Part shown: positions 33,601-43,113 of the stretch, one piece after another
Position numbering within the stretch: the stretch's first letter is position 1
Layout of the letters: each line of letters opens with the position of its first letter
NCBI RefSeq assembly: GCF_000617845.2
Contig: NZ_DF820425.1
Location: forward strand, 4,019,725-4,083,724
DNA length: 64,000 nt
Reading direction: 5' to 3'
DNA from: Bradyrhizobium sp. DOA9
GTDB taxonomy: Bacteria > Pseudomonadota > Alphaproteobacteria > Rhizobiales > Xanthobacteraceae
Made by a program: the position numbers and the translations under genes
The notes under the pieces: generated by a model
What the model was told of the DNA's origin: nothing
Seen by the model: only the letters and a program-made list of their open reading frames with translations
The model's database searches: none

Positions 33601-34027
33601 CAATTGCGGCCCTTCATCAAACAGTCGCTGCTCTGCGATTGAGGAGGATCTCGATCGCAAATCAACTCCGCAGCGGAAAGGCTCGACAGTCCGAAGCGCC
33701 GCGATGATGACAGGATCGATGGACTGATCGTTGCTGCGTAGATAGTGGGATGTCTAACTGGAGGGATATGTGGAGATAAGGCGAGGCTCTCCCTGTGGTC
33801 TATGCGGTAGCGCGAGATACGCAAAGCAAGACCAAAGCTGTCGCCGTGACTGCGAGTACTTCAGAAAATCCGCCGTGTCCTTGGCACTCGACAGAAGATC
33901 AATAAATCTCTGAAGAGACGCGGTGCATCTGGGTGGCCACATCCCAAGTATTGTCACTCTGCCAAAGGGACCGGGATCGTTGGATATCCCGGTCAAGTTT
34001 GGGAGGGATCGCAGACCTAGACACACC
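33601..34027. other. non-coding, decayed segment
   Basis: Only short open frames without recognisable domains. Base use is patchy and less GC-rich than the neighbours. I see no intact gene. Confidence 0.4.
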
Positions 34028-34745
34028 CTACGAAAGATTCACAAGTTCGCGGGCAAGCTCAAGTGGCATGTCCACCATAACGTCATGACCGCACGGCATT
34101 TTGGTAACGCGCCAACCTGGTAGTCCAGTTACCTTCGCGGCGTAGTAGCGGAACGGGCTTGGGTCCCAGCCTTCGGCCAAGATGAACACGCGCTCCCTGA
34201 TTGATGAAGCGGCTCCGGTGAGCAGGACCGGTGTCTCGAAAGTTGCCAGCGCCTGAGAAACGCAACGCCGATCAACCCACGCACGCTTGTCGGCGACGAC
34301 TTTGAAACCTTCGGCCGGCTGAGGAGCCATTAGACCACTATTGTTCTTGATGGCGCTTCCCCGAAATCCCTCTGGCCACGCCCGTCGTCACCATGCCGCC
34401 ATAGGAGTGGCCGCAAAGGACAACATTGGAGAGTTCTTCCGCCTCGATGACCCCGCAGACATCCCTGATGTGGGTCTCAAGCGTGATGCTTTGCCCGTTT
34501 AGATGAGAGCGCTCTCCCAAACCCGTCAGAGTCGGAGTAAATACCGTGTGTCCCTTGGCGCGGAGTTCGGCGGCGACGTCCCGATAGCACCAACCTCCAT
34601 GCCAGGCCCCGTGCACAAGCACGAAAGTCAATGGCGGTCTGGCTTCGGCACTTGTAGCACCCTCCGAACTCACGAGCACAGAACCCGCAACGGCGATTCC
34701 TGTCACGGCGTTGCCGATAAACTGTCTGCGATGCATGAACTTCAT
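34028..34745 (-). pseudogene. Tat-exported alpha/beta hydrolase, broken in the middle
   Basis: The 5' part from ATG 34745 reads a Tat-like signal (HRRQFIGNAVTGIAVAG) and a hydrolase core with VLVHGAWHGGWCY, PTLTGLGERSH and nucleophile elbow GHSYGG. It then runs out of frame at about 34338. The 3' part (34330-34028) holds the C-terminal domain with the acid and His regions (VFILAEGWDPSPF; KMPCGHDVMVDMP). The lid between them is missing and the two parts are not in one frame. The closest kind is the salicylate esterase/hydroxynitrile lyase-like family. Inactive as it stands. Confidence 0.7.
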
Positions 34746-35109
34746 CCTCCGGATTAAACGTGAGGCTTCACAAATAAGAACATCTTCGCAGATATGTACG
34801 ATTGTCAAGCAGGCTTGGTTTGGTATCCCTTCCGAATTGTGAGAAGGCGGATCTGTGGCGACGGATGTTTGCTCACGGAGCGAGCCTTGTCCATTGCACT
34901 GCTCCAGTCTTCGCCACACGAGGTAGGGAAGTCCGATCTCGCGCCGTGCTAACAGCAGACTCCGCCTTTGAAAGCCGCAAACGGAGAGCCTCCCTGCAGA
35001 TCAATCGGTCCGCAAGCGAAGAAAATAGAGTTTCCGATTGAAATATAGACCAAAAGGTCGTTAAATGCAATCGAAGCGACGCGCCTTCTCGCAAGCCGCA
35101 TCGACCGAG

Positions 35110-35162
35110 TTGACATCTAATCCTATAGGACATATATACGAACTTGTTCACAAACAAGAACA
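35110..35162 (+). promoter_or_regulatory. promoter and operator block of the importer operon
   Basis: TTGACA (35110) and TATATA (35133) are 17 bp apart. Overlapping the start point is GAACTTGTTC followed by ACAAACAAGAACA (35140-35162), with the inverted pair TGTTC-N8-GAACA. The same block, from ACATATATA through AAGAACA, recurs upstream of the NTF2-like gene at 46844-46875, which argues for one regulator, probably the local IclR protein. Confidence 0.7.
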
Positions 35163-35240
35163 GGGGCCGGCCGTCCGTGGGCGGCAACTATCTGAAGAGC
35201 TCTTGAGAGCCGCAAGCCGAAACATTGAGGGGAGGAAGGT

Positions 35241-36509
35241 ATGTCATCCAATTCATCGCGCCATGCGATCAAGATTAGTCGCCGTGCATTGATCGGTGGT
35301 GCGGGCAGCGTCGTTTTGGCGAGCGCAACTGCTTCAGAGTTCGGCATGCCGTATATCCGGAGCGCTGCCGCCTCAGATCCGATCAAGATTGGAATGATCT
35401 ACGCCAAGACAGGAGCCGTGGCGGATCAAGCTGAGTACATGGCGCAAGGCAGTTTGCTGGCGCTCGAATCCCGCAAAAATTCTCTTCTGGGTCGCCAAGC
35501 GGAAGTCATTTGGCTCGATGAGCCGACTTCACAGGCCGCACAGCAAAATGCTGAGCGATTGATCGGCGAACACAAAGTCGTCGGCATTGTTGGTGGCTCG
35601 CTGAGCCCAAGCGCGCTGGCAATCTCCGCGGTGGTGAAGAAGGCCAAGCTCCCATTCGTCGCTCCCAATGCCGGGGCGATCGATCTCACTGGTCGGCTTT
35701 GCAACAAGTATACCTTCCGGCTTCAGCCGCCTGCGGATGTTCACACTCGTGTTCTTGCGCCGTATTGCGCAGGTCTCGGCAAGAGATGGTATCTCATCAC
35801 TGCGGCTTTTGCCTTCGGGCAGGATATCAAACGCTCATTCACCGAATTCGCTGCGGCCAACGGAATCACAATCGTCGGTGCCGATGAAGTGCCGGTCAAC
35901 ACCGCCGATTACAGTTCCTTCATTCTCAAGATTCGCGCCGCCAAGCCGGACGTAGTTGTGGGCGGGGTACCGGGCAGCGATATTTCCACGTTTTTGAAAC
36001 AGTGGAACGAATTGGGCATGAAGGGCAAGATTCCGTTCGCAGAAATCGCCGTCGGCGCCACGGATCTCTGGGGCGTAGGCCCGGAAGCCGCCGACGGTCT
36101 GTTCACGCTCAACTGGTACCACAAGAATCCTAACAACCCGCCGGAAGAACAAGCAATGGCGGCGAGCTATGAGCAGAAACACAAACGCCCGGCAGCCGAC
36201 AAAGCCTGGATGGGGTGGATGGCGATGAACGCAATGCTCGATTCGATCGAAGCGGCGAGAACGACGGAGCCCGGAGCGATCGTCAACGCGCTCGAAAATT
36301 GGAGCGTTCAGCGCGGTGGCGTCAAGGCAGGTTATCGCGCGTTCGATCACCAGATGGTCAACCGTCTGCTCGTAGTTGGTATCAAGCCCAAAATCACCGA
36401 CAAATGGGATTATTTCGACATCCTAGCTGAAACGCCTTCGACTGACCGCGAGATCGAAACGGTCTTTGGTGGCCAAGCCCAAAGCGCATGCAAGATGGAC
36501 AGGCTCTGA
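35241..36509 (+). CDS. branched-chain-type ABC transporter substrate-binding protein with Tat signal
   Basis: A 422-residue exported binding protein with a strong GGGAGGAAGG ribosome site. The N-terminus ISRRALIGGAGSVVLASATA is a Tat-type signal, so it is folded before export. The mature part starts IKIGMIYAKTGAVADQAEYMAQGSLLALE, typical of the Leu/Ile/Val receptor family that also binds aromatic acids and other solutes. It is the first gene of the accessory catabolic operon, behind the conserved promoter-operator block. Ligand not identifiable from sequence. Confidence 0.88.
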   Translation: MSSNSSRHAIKISRRALIGGAGSVVLASATASEFGMPYIRSAAASDPIKIGMIYAKTGAVADQAEYMAQGSLLALESRKNSLLGRQAEVIWLDEPTSQAAQQNAERLIGEHKVVGIVGGSLSPSALAISAVVKKAKLPFVAPNAGAIDLTGRLCNKYTFRLQPPADVHTRVLAPYCAGLGKRWYLITAAFAFGQDIKRSFTEFAAANGITIVGADEVPVNTADYSSFILKIRAAKPDVVVGGVPGSDISTFLKQWNELGMKGKIPFAEIAVGATDLWGVGPEAADGLFTLNWYHKNPNNPPEEQAMAASYEQKHKRPAADKAWMGWMAMNAMLDSIEAARTTEPGAIVNALENWSVQRGGVKAGYRAFDHQMVNRLLVVGIKPKITDKWDYFDILAETPSTDREIETVFGGQAQSACKMDRL

Positions 36510-36578
36510 GAGCCAGTCACGGATAAGCGGTGCTGCAGTTCCCGAGGGAAAACGCGGCCCGCCCGATGGGAGTGCTTC

Positions 36579-37448
36579 ATGTTCGACATGATCGTATCCC
36601 AGGCCGTGAACGGTCTGGTTCTGGGCTTTCTCTACGTTCTGATTGCCGTAGGCTTGTCGGTCATTTTCGGAATGCTCGGCATCGTCAATTTTGCGCATGG
36701 TGCGTTCTTCGCCATCGGCGCGTATCTCGCATTGACGTTGAGTCGAGAGTTCGGCTGGACGGCAGCGCTGGTTGCGCCGATTGTCACCGGCCTCATCGGT
36801 GTATTTGTAGAGGTGGCGCTGATACGGCGGGTTTACGGAAAGGAACCGCTACTCGGCCTGATTCTCACCTTTGCGCTGGCTCTGTTCGCCGAGGCAATCC
36901 TTCGTCTCGTGTTCGGCGCCGCACCGCTTCCCTTCAGCCCGCCGAGATTCCTGTCAGGGTTTGTGGAATATGGCCCGATCCTGATCACGAAGTACCGCAT
37001 CGCCGTGCTGGTCGTTACGGTCTTCGCGCTCATCGCCTTCTGGAGTTTTCTCAGGTACACGCCGTTCGGGCGGATCATTCGCGCCGGATCGCGCGACGCA
37101 GAGATGGTGGGCCTTCTCGGCATCAACCTTCCGATCGCCCTGAGCAGTGTTTTCGGTATTGGCTGCCTGCTCGCCGGTCTCGCCGGCATGCTCGCGGGTC
37201 CGCTCTGGACGGTCAATCCTTCGATGGCTGCGGGCGCGATCATGCCCGCTTTCGTGATCGTCACCATCGGCGGTCTTGGTTCCTATGCCGGTGCGATCAT
37301 TGCCGGCGTCCTTGTCGGCGTCGTGACGTCGATGACCATTCAGTTTCATCCCGATTGGTCCAGTGCCGCAATGTACATCCTCATGGCAATCATTCTCCTG
37401 GTGCGTCCGCGCGGCCTCTTCGGCGAGAAGTGGGAGAGGTTCGAATGA
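36579..37448 (+). CDS. branched-chain-type ABC permease (LivH-like)
   Basis: A 289-residue permease of the LivH type with the hallmark LSVIFGMLGIVNFAHGAFFAIGAYLALTL near residue 25 and several further hydrophobic spans. GGLGSYAGAIIAGVLVGVVTSM marks the C-terminal part. Its end overlaps the fused permease-ATPase gene by four bases (ATGA). Confidence 0.9.
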   Translation: MFDMIVSQAVNGLVLGFLYVLIAVGLSVIFGMLGIVNFAHGAFFAIGAYLALTLSREFGWTAALVAPIVTGLIGVFVEVALIRRVYGKEPLLGLILTFALALFAEAILRLVFGAAPLPFSPPRFLSGFVEYGPILITKYRIAVLVVTVFALIAFWSFLRYTPFGRIIRAGSRDAEMVGLLGINLPIALSSVFGIGCLLAGLAGMLAGPLWTVNPSMAAGAIMPAFVIVTIGGLGSYAGAIIAGVLVGVVTSMTIQFHPDWSSAAMYILMAIILLVRPRGLFGEKWERFE

Positions 37449-39979
37449 TCCGATCGATCCTGCGACATCCCGTTCTTTGGGGCGCCGCCGTCCTCTCCGC
37501 ATTGACCGCTCTCTGGCTCGCGCTCGGCGCACCGGTTTCACTTGTCACGCAGATTGCGATCTATACGCTTTATGGTGCCGGGGTGAATCTGCTTGTCGGC
37601 TACACGGGCCTGGTTCCGTTCGGTGCATCCGTCTTTTTCGGCTGCGCGAGCTACGCGGCGGCATTCTTCCTGCTTGGTGGGGTTGGCAACGAGTTTGCCG
37701 CGCTGGCTCTATCGATTCTGTTCTCGATCCTGCTCGGACTAGCCATCGGTGCGGTCATTCTGCGCCGCAAGGGCTTGTATTTCTCGCTGTTGACGCTCGC
37801 CGTCTCGCAGATCGCCTTTGAGGTCGCGTTCAAATGGACTTCGGTCACGGGCGGCGAGAACGGCATTCAGGGACTGGCGCGTCCCAGCTTTACCGGGGAC
37901 ACGTCGTTCCACATCTTCGTGGTCGTCACGGTGATTCTTGCCATGTGGCTCATGTGGCGCCTGGCGCACTCGCCCTTCGGACGCGCGCTTCAGGCCGTGC
38001 GCGACAACGAGCAGCGTGCAAGCAGTCTCGGCTACAATGTCTACCTTATCCGTCTCGGTGGTTTCACGCTCATGGCGGCAGTCGTAGGTTATTCCGGCGC
38101 TCTACTGACCCTGATGCTCCAGGGCGTCTATGCCGACAATCTGAGCTGGCAGCATGCCGGTGACAGCCTGTTGATGACGGTCCTCGGCGGCGTCCACCAT
38201 TTCCTCGGTCCGCTCTGGGGGGCCATCGCCTTCATTGTTCTGGAGAACCGCCTGTCGGCGCTCACGGAAAGCTGGTGGCTGATGTTCGCGCCCGTGCTGA
38301 TTCTCTTCGCATTGATGTCGCCCGAAGGAATGCAGGGATTGGCACAGCGAGCGATGCGTCGCCAACGCTGGACGTTGACCAACAACACGATTCCGCCCCG
38401 GCCTCACGCAATCAAACCTTATGAAAGCGCAGCCTTGGCAATCGATCCGACCAGGCCGATCCTCGAAACGCGAAAGCTTTCCAAGAATTTCGGTAGCCTC
38501 GTCACGGCGAAGGAGATTGATCTCCAGATTCGCCCCTTTGCGCTCCACAGCATCATCGGCCCGAATGGGGCCGGTAAGACAACGCTGTACAACATGCTCA
38601 CCGGCGTCTTGCCGGTGAGTGGGGGGCAGATATTGTTCGAAGAGGAGGACATCACGCACTTGCCGATCCACGCCCGTGCGCGTCTTGGCATCAGCCGTTC
38701 GTTTCAGATCCTGTCAATCTTTCCCAACCTGACCGTATTCGAAAACGTGCGGGTTGCAGTGCAGGCTCAGCGCCACGGCTTAGGCGGGCTTTTTTTCGAC
38801 GCTCATGACCTGACGAGCATAAACGATAGAGCCTGGTCGATTCTCGATGCGGTCGGTCTAGCCGACCGGGCGGCCGACCCTTGCGTCAATCTCCCTCACG
38901 GAGCCAAGCGCCTGCTGGAAATTGCTGTGACACTCGCGATCGACTCCAAACTGCTACTGCTTGACGAGCCACTTGCCGGTCTAGCGGAGGCAGATCGTGT
39001 CGTGGTAGCCGATCTGATCAAACGGCTTGCTGAAAAGCACGCTGTGCTGCTGATCGAACACGACATCGACCGGGTTCTGGCCATCTCCGATCGTATATCT
39101 GTTCTGCATCAGGGACGGATTATCGCCGATGGCAAGCCCGCGCAGGTGGCTGCAAATCCGGAGGTGATTGCGGCTTATCTGGGCGGCGGCAAGGCAAGCG
39201 AGCCGCAGATAACTCCAGCGGTGGAGCGGCTGGTCCATGCCTCAGGCCGTCTGCTGCTGGACGCGAAGGCCATAGCGGCGGGTTATTCCGGCAGTACGGT
39301 GCTCTCTGGAGTGAATCTAACGGTTCATGAAGGTGAGGCGGTCGCGCTTCTCGGCCGCAACGGCGTCGGCAAAACGACGTTGCTCAGAGCGCTTACTGGA
39401 AGCTTACCGTTGAGCGCAGGTGCAATCACATTCAATGGTGCCACACTTAACGGACTCAAGCCGTATCAAATCAACCGACTCGGTATTTCATTGGTTCCGG
39501 AAGGCCGCCGCCTGTTCCCAAATCTCACCGTTATGGAAAACCTTCAACTCGCAGCGCGGCCGGGTGGTATCAGCATCGCTGAAGTGTTCGAACTGTTTCC
39601 CCGTCTTCAAACCCGTCAAAAAGCGAAGGCGGAAAACCTATCTGGCGGCGAGCGCCAGATGGTTGCTATCGCTCGCGCCCTTGTCGTGCCCAGCAAGCTG
39701 ATCCTGCTCGACGAACCGTTCGAAGGCCTTGCCCCGGCGGTCGTCAACGAGGTGATGGAGGCGCTCGTCAAGTTGCGCGAAAAGGTCGCGATGATCGTGG
39801 TGGAACACCACGCCGAGACCGTACTGACCATCGTCGACAGGGCCTACGTGCTCGTAAACGGCGCAGTCGCGTTTGAGGGTAAGGCCGCCGAGTTGGCGAA
39901 GGACCATGCACTTCAGGCCAGGCTCCTTGGTGTGGTTCAAGAAGAGCCAGCCTCGTTCGCGCGAGAAGCAATCGCGTAA
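37445..39979 (+). CDS. LivM-LivG-LivF triple fusion: permease and two ATPases in one polypeptide
   Basis: A continuous 844-residue frame. Residues 1-305 are a LivM-like permease (VNLLVGYTGLVPFGASVFFGCASY). Residues about 340-590 are a first ATPase with Walker A GPNGAGKTT at 372 and Walker B LLLLDEP ending at 508; its signature reads NLPHGAKRLLEIA (482) instead of LSGGQ. Residues about 598-830 are a LivF-like ATPase with GRNGVGKTT at 637, LSGGERQ at 732 and LILLDEP. No internal stop or frameshift is seen. LivM-LivG fusions are known in bradyrhizobia; adding LivF in the same chain puts three of the importer's parts in fixed ratio. Confidence 0.9.
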   Translation: MIRSILRHPVLWGAAVLSALTALWLALGAPVSLVTQIAIYTLYGAGVNLLVGYTGLVPFGASVFFGCASYAAAFFLLGGVGNEFAALALSILFSILLGLAIGAVILRRKGLYFSLLTLAVSQIAFEVAFKWTSVTGGENGIQGLARPSFTGDTSFHIFVVVTVILAMWLMWRLAHSPFGRALQAVRDNEQRASSLGYNVYLIRLGGFTLMAAVVGYSGALLTLMLQGVYADNLSWQHAGDSLLMTVLGGVHHFLGPLWGAIAFIVLENRLSALTESWWLMFAPVLILFALMSPEGMQGLAQRAMRRQRWTLTNNTIPPRPHAIKPYESAALAIDPTRPILETRKLSKNFGSLVTAKEIDLQIRPFALHSIIGPNGAGKTTLYNMLTGVLPVSGGQILFEEEDITHLPIHARARLGISRSFQILSIFPNLTVFENVRVAVQAQRHGLGGLFFDAHDLTSINDRAWSILDAVGLADRAADPCVNLPHGAKRLLEIAVTLAIDSKLLLLDEPLAGLAEADRVVVADLIKRLAEKHAVLLIEHDIDRVLAISDRISVLHQGRIIADGKPAQVAANPEVIAAYLGGGKASEPQITPAVERLVHASGRLLLDAKAIAAGYSGSTVLSGVNLTVHEGEAVALLGRNGVGKTTLLRALTGSLPLSAGAITFNGATLNGLKPYQINRLGISLVPEGRRLFPNLTVMENLQLAARPGGISIAEVFELFPRLQTRQKAKAENLSGGERQMVAIARALVVPSKLILLDEPFEGLAPAVVNEVMEALVKLREKVAMIVVEHHAETVLTIVDRAYVLVNGAVAFEGKAAELAKDHALQARLLGVVQEEPASFAREAIA

Positions 39980-39998
39980 GCAAGAAGGAAGAGCTAGA

Positions 39999-41063
39999 GT
40001 GGCTTCAGTACGTATCGGCATCATCGGCCTCGGCACGATTGGCAAAGCTCACTGGAAGGTCATCCGGGAGTCGGCTCAGACAACGCTGATCGCGGTCGCC
40101 GATCCGACGCCTTCGGCCTTGGATTTCGCTCGCGCCGAGAGCATCCCGGCCTATGCCGACTACCGCGAAATGTTGGAAAACGAGACACTCGACGGAGTAG
40201 TCGTCGCGGTGCCGAATGCGGAGCACGTACCGGTCGCGCTCGCCTGCATCGAGCGAGGCATCGCAGTACTGGTCGAAAAACCGGTGGCCGATCGGGTCGA
40301 GACCGCGCAAGCCATGTGCAAAGAGGCGGAGGGGCGGGATGTGCCGGTGTTGGTCGGCCATCATCGTCGCCACAACACGGCGGTTCAACGGGTGCGTCAG
40401 GCCATACGTGACGGGCTCATCGGGCGGCCGGTAACAGCCACGGTCATGTACAACCAACTGAAGCCGGCGAGCTATTTTGATCTCGATTGGCGGCGGCAGG
40501 TCGGCGGCGGACCGGTCCTGATCAATCTCATTCATGAGATCGATCTGATCCGCTTCATGTTCGGTGAGATCCACTCGCTCCAGGCCCTCAGCTCCAATGC
40601 AGTGCGAGGATTCGCAGTCGAAGATACTGCTGCGGTGCTGTTGCGTTCCCAAAGCGGAGCTATCGGGACGATCAGTGTTTCAGACACCGCTGTCTCGCCC
40701 TTCTCATGGGATCTTGCCTCGGGTGAATTCGACCTGATGCTAGGAACGTCCGATCGTATGAAGCGGCAGAAGGTCAGCACACATGTTTTCGCAGGAACAG
40801 AGGGCTCTGTGACGCTGCCGACGTTGGATTACTACAACTATCGCGATGTTGCCGAGCCAGGTTGGCGCAGCGATCTCAACGCGGAAGTCTTAACGGTCGA
40901 AAGCACGGACACTTACTTGCGCCAGATCGAGCATTTCGCTCGCGTCATTCGCCGCGAAGAGGCGCCACTCGTGTCAGGCCTGGACGGAACACGTACGCTC
41001 CAAGCGACTCTCGCTGTCACGGAAGCGGCAGCCACCGGTCAAACGATCATACTGAGCGAATAA
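39999..41063 (+). CDS. Gfo/Idh/MocA family oxidoreductase
   Basis: A 354-residue NAD(P)-dependent dehydrogenase starting at GTG 39999, with GAAGGAAGAG upstream. The Rossmann motif is IGIIGLGTIGKAHWK (residues 5-19), VLVEKPVAD carries the conserved Lys, and GHHRRHNTAVQ and HEIDLIRFMFGEI are family landmarks with likely catalytic His residues. Such enzymes oxidise sugars, inositols or cyclic polyols. It follows the importer by 19 bp, so it probably acts first on the imported compound. Confidence 0.85.
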   Translation: MASVRIGIIGLGTIGKAHWKVIRESAQTTLIAVADPTPSALDFARAESIPAYADYREMLENETLDGVVVAVPNAEHVPVALACIERGIAVLVEKPVADRVETAQAMCKEAEGRDVPVLVGHHRRHNTAVQRVRQAIRDGLIGRPVTATVMYNQLKPASYFDLDWRRQVGGGPVLINLIHEIDLIRFMFGEIHSLQALSSNAVRGFAVEDTAAVLLRSQSGAIGTISVSDTAVSPFSWDLASGEFDLMLGTSDRMKRQKVSTHVFAGTEGSVTLPTLDYYNYRDVAEPGWRSDLNAEVLTVESTDTYLRQIEHFARVIRREEAPLVSGLDGTRTLQATLAVTEAAATGQTIILSE

Positions 41064-41077
41064 CCAATTGGGCCGCC

Positions 41078-41914
41078 TTGGCCGCGATCGATGAGGACAA
41101 GCTCTTGCCGTTGCTTTCTTTAGCCCACTTCACGGTCATTGACGCAGATCCGATTACGCTGATCGAAGCCGCGGAGGCCGGAGGATATGATGCAATCGGG
41201 TTGCGTATCGTAGCGCCGTTTCCAACCGATCACGTTGTTCCAGTCATCGGCGATCGGAGTATGATACGCAGCATCAAGAGCCGGCTCGCCGACACGGGTC
41301 TCGAACTTTTCGATGTCGAGGCGATCTGGCTTTCGGCCGAAAGCGATGTCGCGGCGCTTGAGCCCGCTCTCGACGTCGCCGTCGAGCTAGGGGCCAGACA
41401 CGTGATCGTCGCGGGCAACGATCCCGATCGCGGTCGCCTCGCAGAAAACCTTTTCCGTCTCTGTGCCGCGGCCAATCTCAGGGGAGTACGGGTGATGTTG
41501 GAGTTCCTTCTGTATTCCCAGATTCGCTCTGTGGCAGAAGCTGTGGCAATGCTGGGCGAGGTCGGTCCCGCGAATGCCGGTGTGCTGGTCGATGCCTTGC
41601 ATCTGAGCCGTTCGGACGGGAGCCCGGCGGACCTAGCGCAATATGATCCGGCGCTGTTCTCCTACATGCACTTGTGTGATGCGCCGGCTATCCCACCGGC
41701 GCCCGAAGGTGTGCGGTCGGAATCACGAGAAGGACGGCTTTATCCGGGCGAAGGTGGGCTTTGGCTCGCTGATTTCATTAGAGCATTTCCCCGCGACACA
41801 CCGATCGCTATCGAAGCCCCAAGCGAACACCGGGGTGGATTGCCACCAGCGGCACGTGCAACCTTGGCCGCGGAAAGGACAAAGCGGTTGCTGAACGAGT
41901 TGAGCGCGAAATGA
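41078..41914 (+). CDS. xylose isomerase-like TIM barrel protein (sugar phosphate isomerase/epimerase family)
   Basis: About 278 residues; the start is uncertain (TTG at 41078 or slightly later, since no ATG is near). The barrel strands are LAHFTVIDADPITLIEAAEAGGYDAIGLR, LFDVEAIWL, RHVIVAGNDPDRGRLAENLFRLC, VRVMLEFLLYSQIRSVAEAVAMLGEV, NAGVLVDALHLSRS and HLCDAP. EF, D and H at strand ends fit a divalent metal site. The family includes inosose and 3-dehydroshikimate dehydratases. The 3' end overlaps the epoxide hydrolase gene (ATGA). Confidence 0.8.
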   Translation: MAAIDEDKLLPLLSLAHFTVIDADPITLIEAAEAGGYDAIGLRIVAPFPTDHVVPVIGDRSMIRSIKSRLADTGLELFDVEAIWLSAESDVAALEPALDVAVELGARHVIVAGNDPDRGRLAENLFRLCAAANLRGVRVMLEFLLYSQIRSVAEAVAMLGEVGPANAGVLVDALHLSRSDGSPADLAQYDPALFSYMHLCDAPAIPPAPEGVRSESREGRLYPGEGGLWLADFIRAFPRDTPIAIEAPSEHRGGLPPAARATLAAERTKRLLNELSAK

Positions 41915-43053
41915 CCGCTATCTTCACTCTTTCAGATATCAGCGAGCAAATCGCCGTTCTGCGGGCTCGACTCTTGGCAACGCGCTGGCCCTCTTACGAT
42001 TCGCGTGATGATCGATCGTTGGGCACCAGCAGTGATGATGCCAAGCGCCTGGTGGACTATTGGGCCACTCAGTTTGACTTCGAATCTCTGCGGCAACGCG
42101 TTTCTGCGCTGCCACATGCGTACGTCACCATTGATGATGTGACGGTTCATCTTCTCCATGTCCGAAGCCCGCATGCACACGCGGTGCCCGTGATCATAAC
42201 CCACGGCTGGCCCAGCAGCTTCCTGGAAATCGTTCCGCTGATCGAACGGATGACTCAGCCGGAACGGTTCGGCGGGCGTGCCGAAGATGCCTGCCATCTG
42301 GTTATCCCGTCGCTGCCAGGATTCGGGTTTTCCTCTCCAGCACGAACGCTTGAAGCCTATACTGGCGCTGCTATCGCCGACCTGTGGGCGCGCGCGATGA
42401 CGTTTCTGGGATACGAGCGATTTTTTGCCAGCGGCGGTGATATCGGCGCGCGGGTGACGTCGTGGCTGGGCGTGCGACATCCGCAGCGAGCGAGGGGCAT
42501 TCATGTCAGTTCGAATGCGCTCCGGTTGGAGTTGCCGGGCGAGGCGATACCGACAGAGGCTGAGCTGGCCTATCTTGCCCAGCGCAATCAATGGGCTGCT
42601 GCGGAGGGCGGCTATATGCACGTTCAACAGACCAAACCGCTCAGTCTCGCTTATGGCCTGAGCGATTCTCCCGCAGGACTGGCCGCTTGGCTGGCGGAGA
42701 AATGGTGTTCCTGGAGTGAAGGGCAAAATTGCGCGAACTCTGAGGTCATGGACATCATCCTCAGCCATGCGACGGTGTATTGGATCTCAAATACGATCGC
42801 TACATCGTTCCTGCCATATTTTGTCTATGATTGGCCGCCCGGCGCACGAGTGGATGGCACACAAGTCAAGGTGCCGGTCGGGTTCTACCTGTCGGCCGCG
42901 GAGATCGGCGGCATACCGCCTGAATCCTTTGCCCGCCGGCAGTTCGAGATCGCGCGCTGGAGCGTCTTACCGCGCGGGGGACACTTCATGGCTACCGAGG
43001 AGCCCAATTTACTAGCGGATGATTTGCTGACCTTCATCCGCGCCCTCCGATGA
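41911..43053 (+). CDS. epoxide hydrolase with EHN domain
   Basis: A 380-residue alpha/beta hydrolase with the N-terminal EHN segment found in microsomal-type epoxide hydrolases (ISEQIAVLRARLLATRWP...FDFESLRQRVSALPHAYVTIDD). The oxyanion motif is HGWPSSFLEI and the nucleophile is Asp in SGGDIGARV. Tyr-containing cap residues follow and RGGHFMATEEP supplies the catalytic His. Coupled to the TIM barrel gene by an ATGA overlap. Members also act on juvenile hormone-like or lactone substrates, so the epoxide itself is not certain. Confidence 0.85.
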   Translation: MTAIFTLSDISEQIAVLRARLLATRWPSYDSRDDRSLGTSSDDAKRLVDYWATQFDFESLRQRVSALPHAYVTIDDVTVHLLHVRSPHAHAVPVIITHGWPSSFLEIVPLIERMTQPERFGGRAEDACHLVIPSLPGFGFSSPARTLEAYTGAAIADLWARAMTFLGYERFFASGGDIGARVTSWLGVRHPQRARGIHVSSNALRLELPGEAIPTEAELAYLAQRNQWAAAEGGYMHVQQTKPLSLAYGLSDSPAGLAAWLAEKWCSWSEGQNCANSEVMDIILSHATVYWISNTIATSFLPYFVYDWPPGARVDGTQVKVPVGFYLSAAEIGGIPPESFARRQFEIARWSVLPRGGHFMATEEPNLLADDLLTFIRALR

Positions 43054-43113
43054 TTTCTCGCGCGGAAGAAGCTGAATCGACATGGCATTCCGAGATTTAC
43101 GAAAGATATCTAC

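Noticed and set aside
33754..34026. 90-residue minus-strand frame as a regulator fragment
   Set aside because: A LysR-like tail was considered, but no conserved block could be matched.
36530..37444. In-frame 5' extension of the LivM-LivG-LivF fusion
   Set aside because: This stretch lies over the LivH permease in another frame and reads as Arg/His-rich noise; the real start is ATG 37445.
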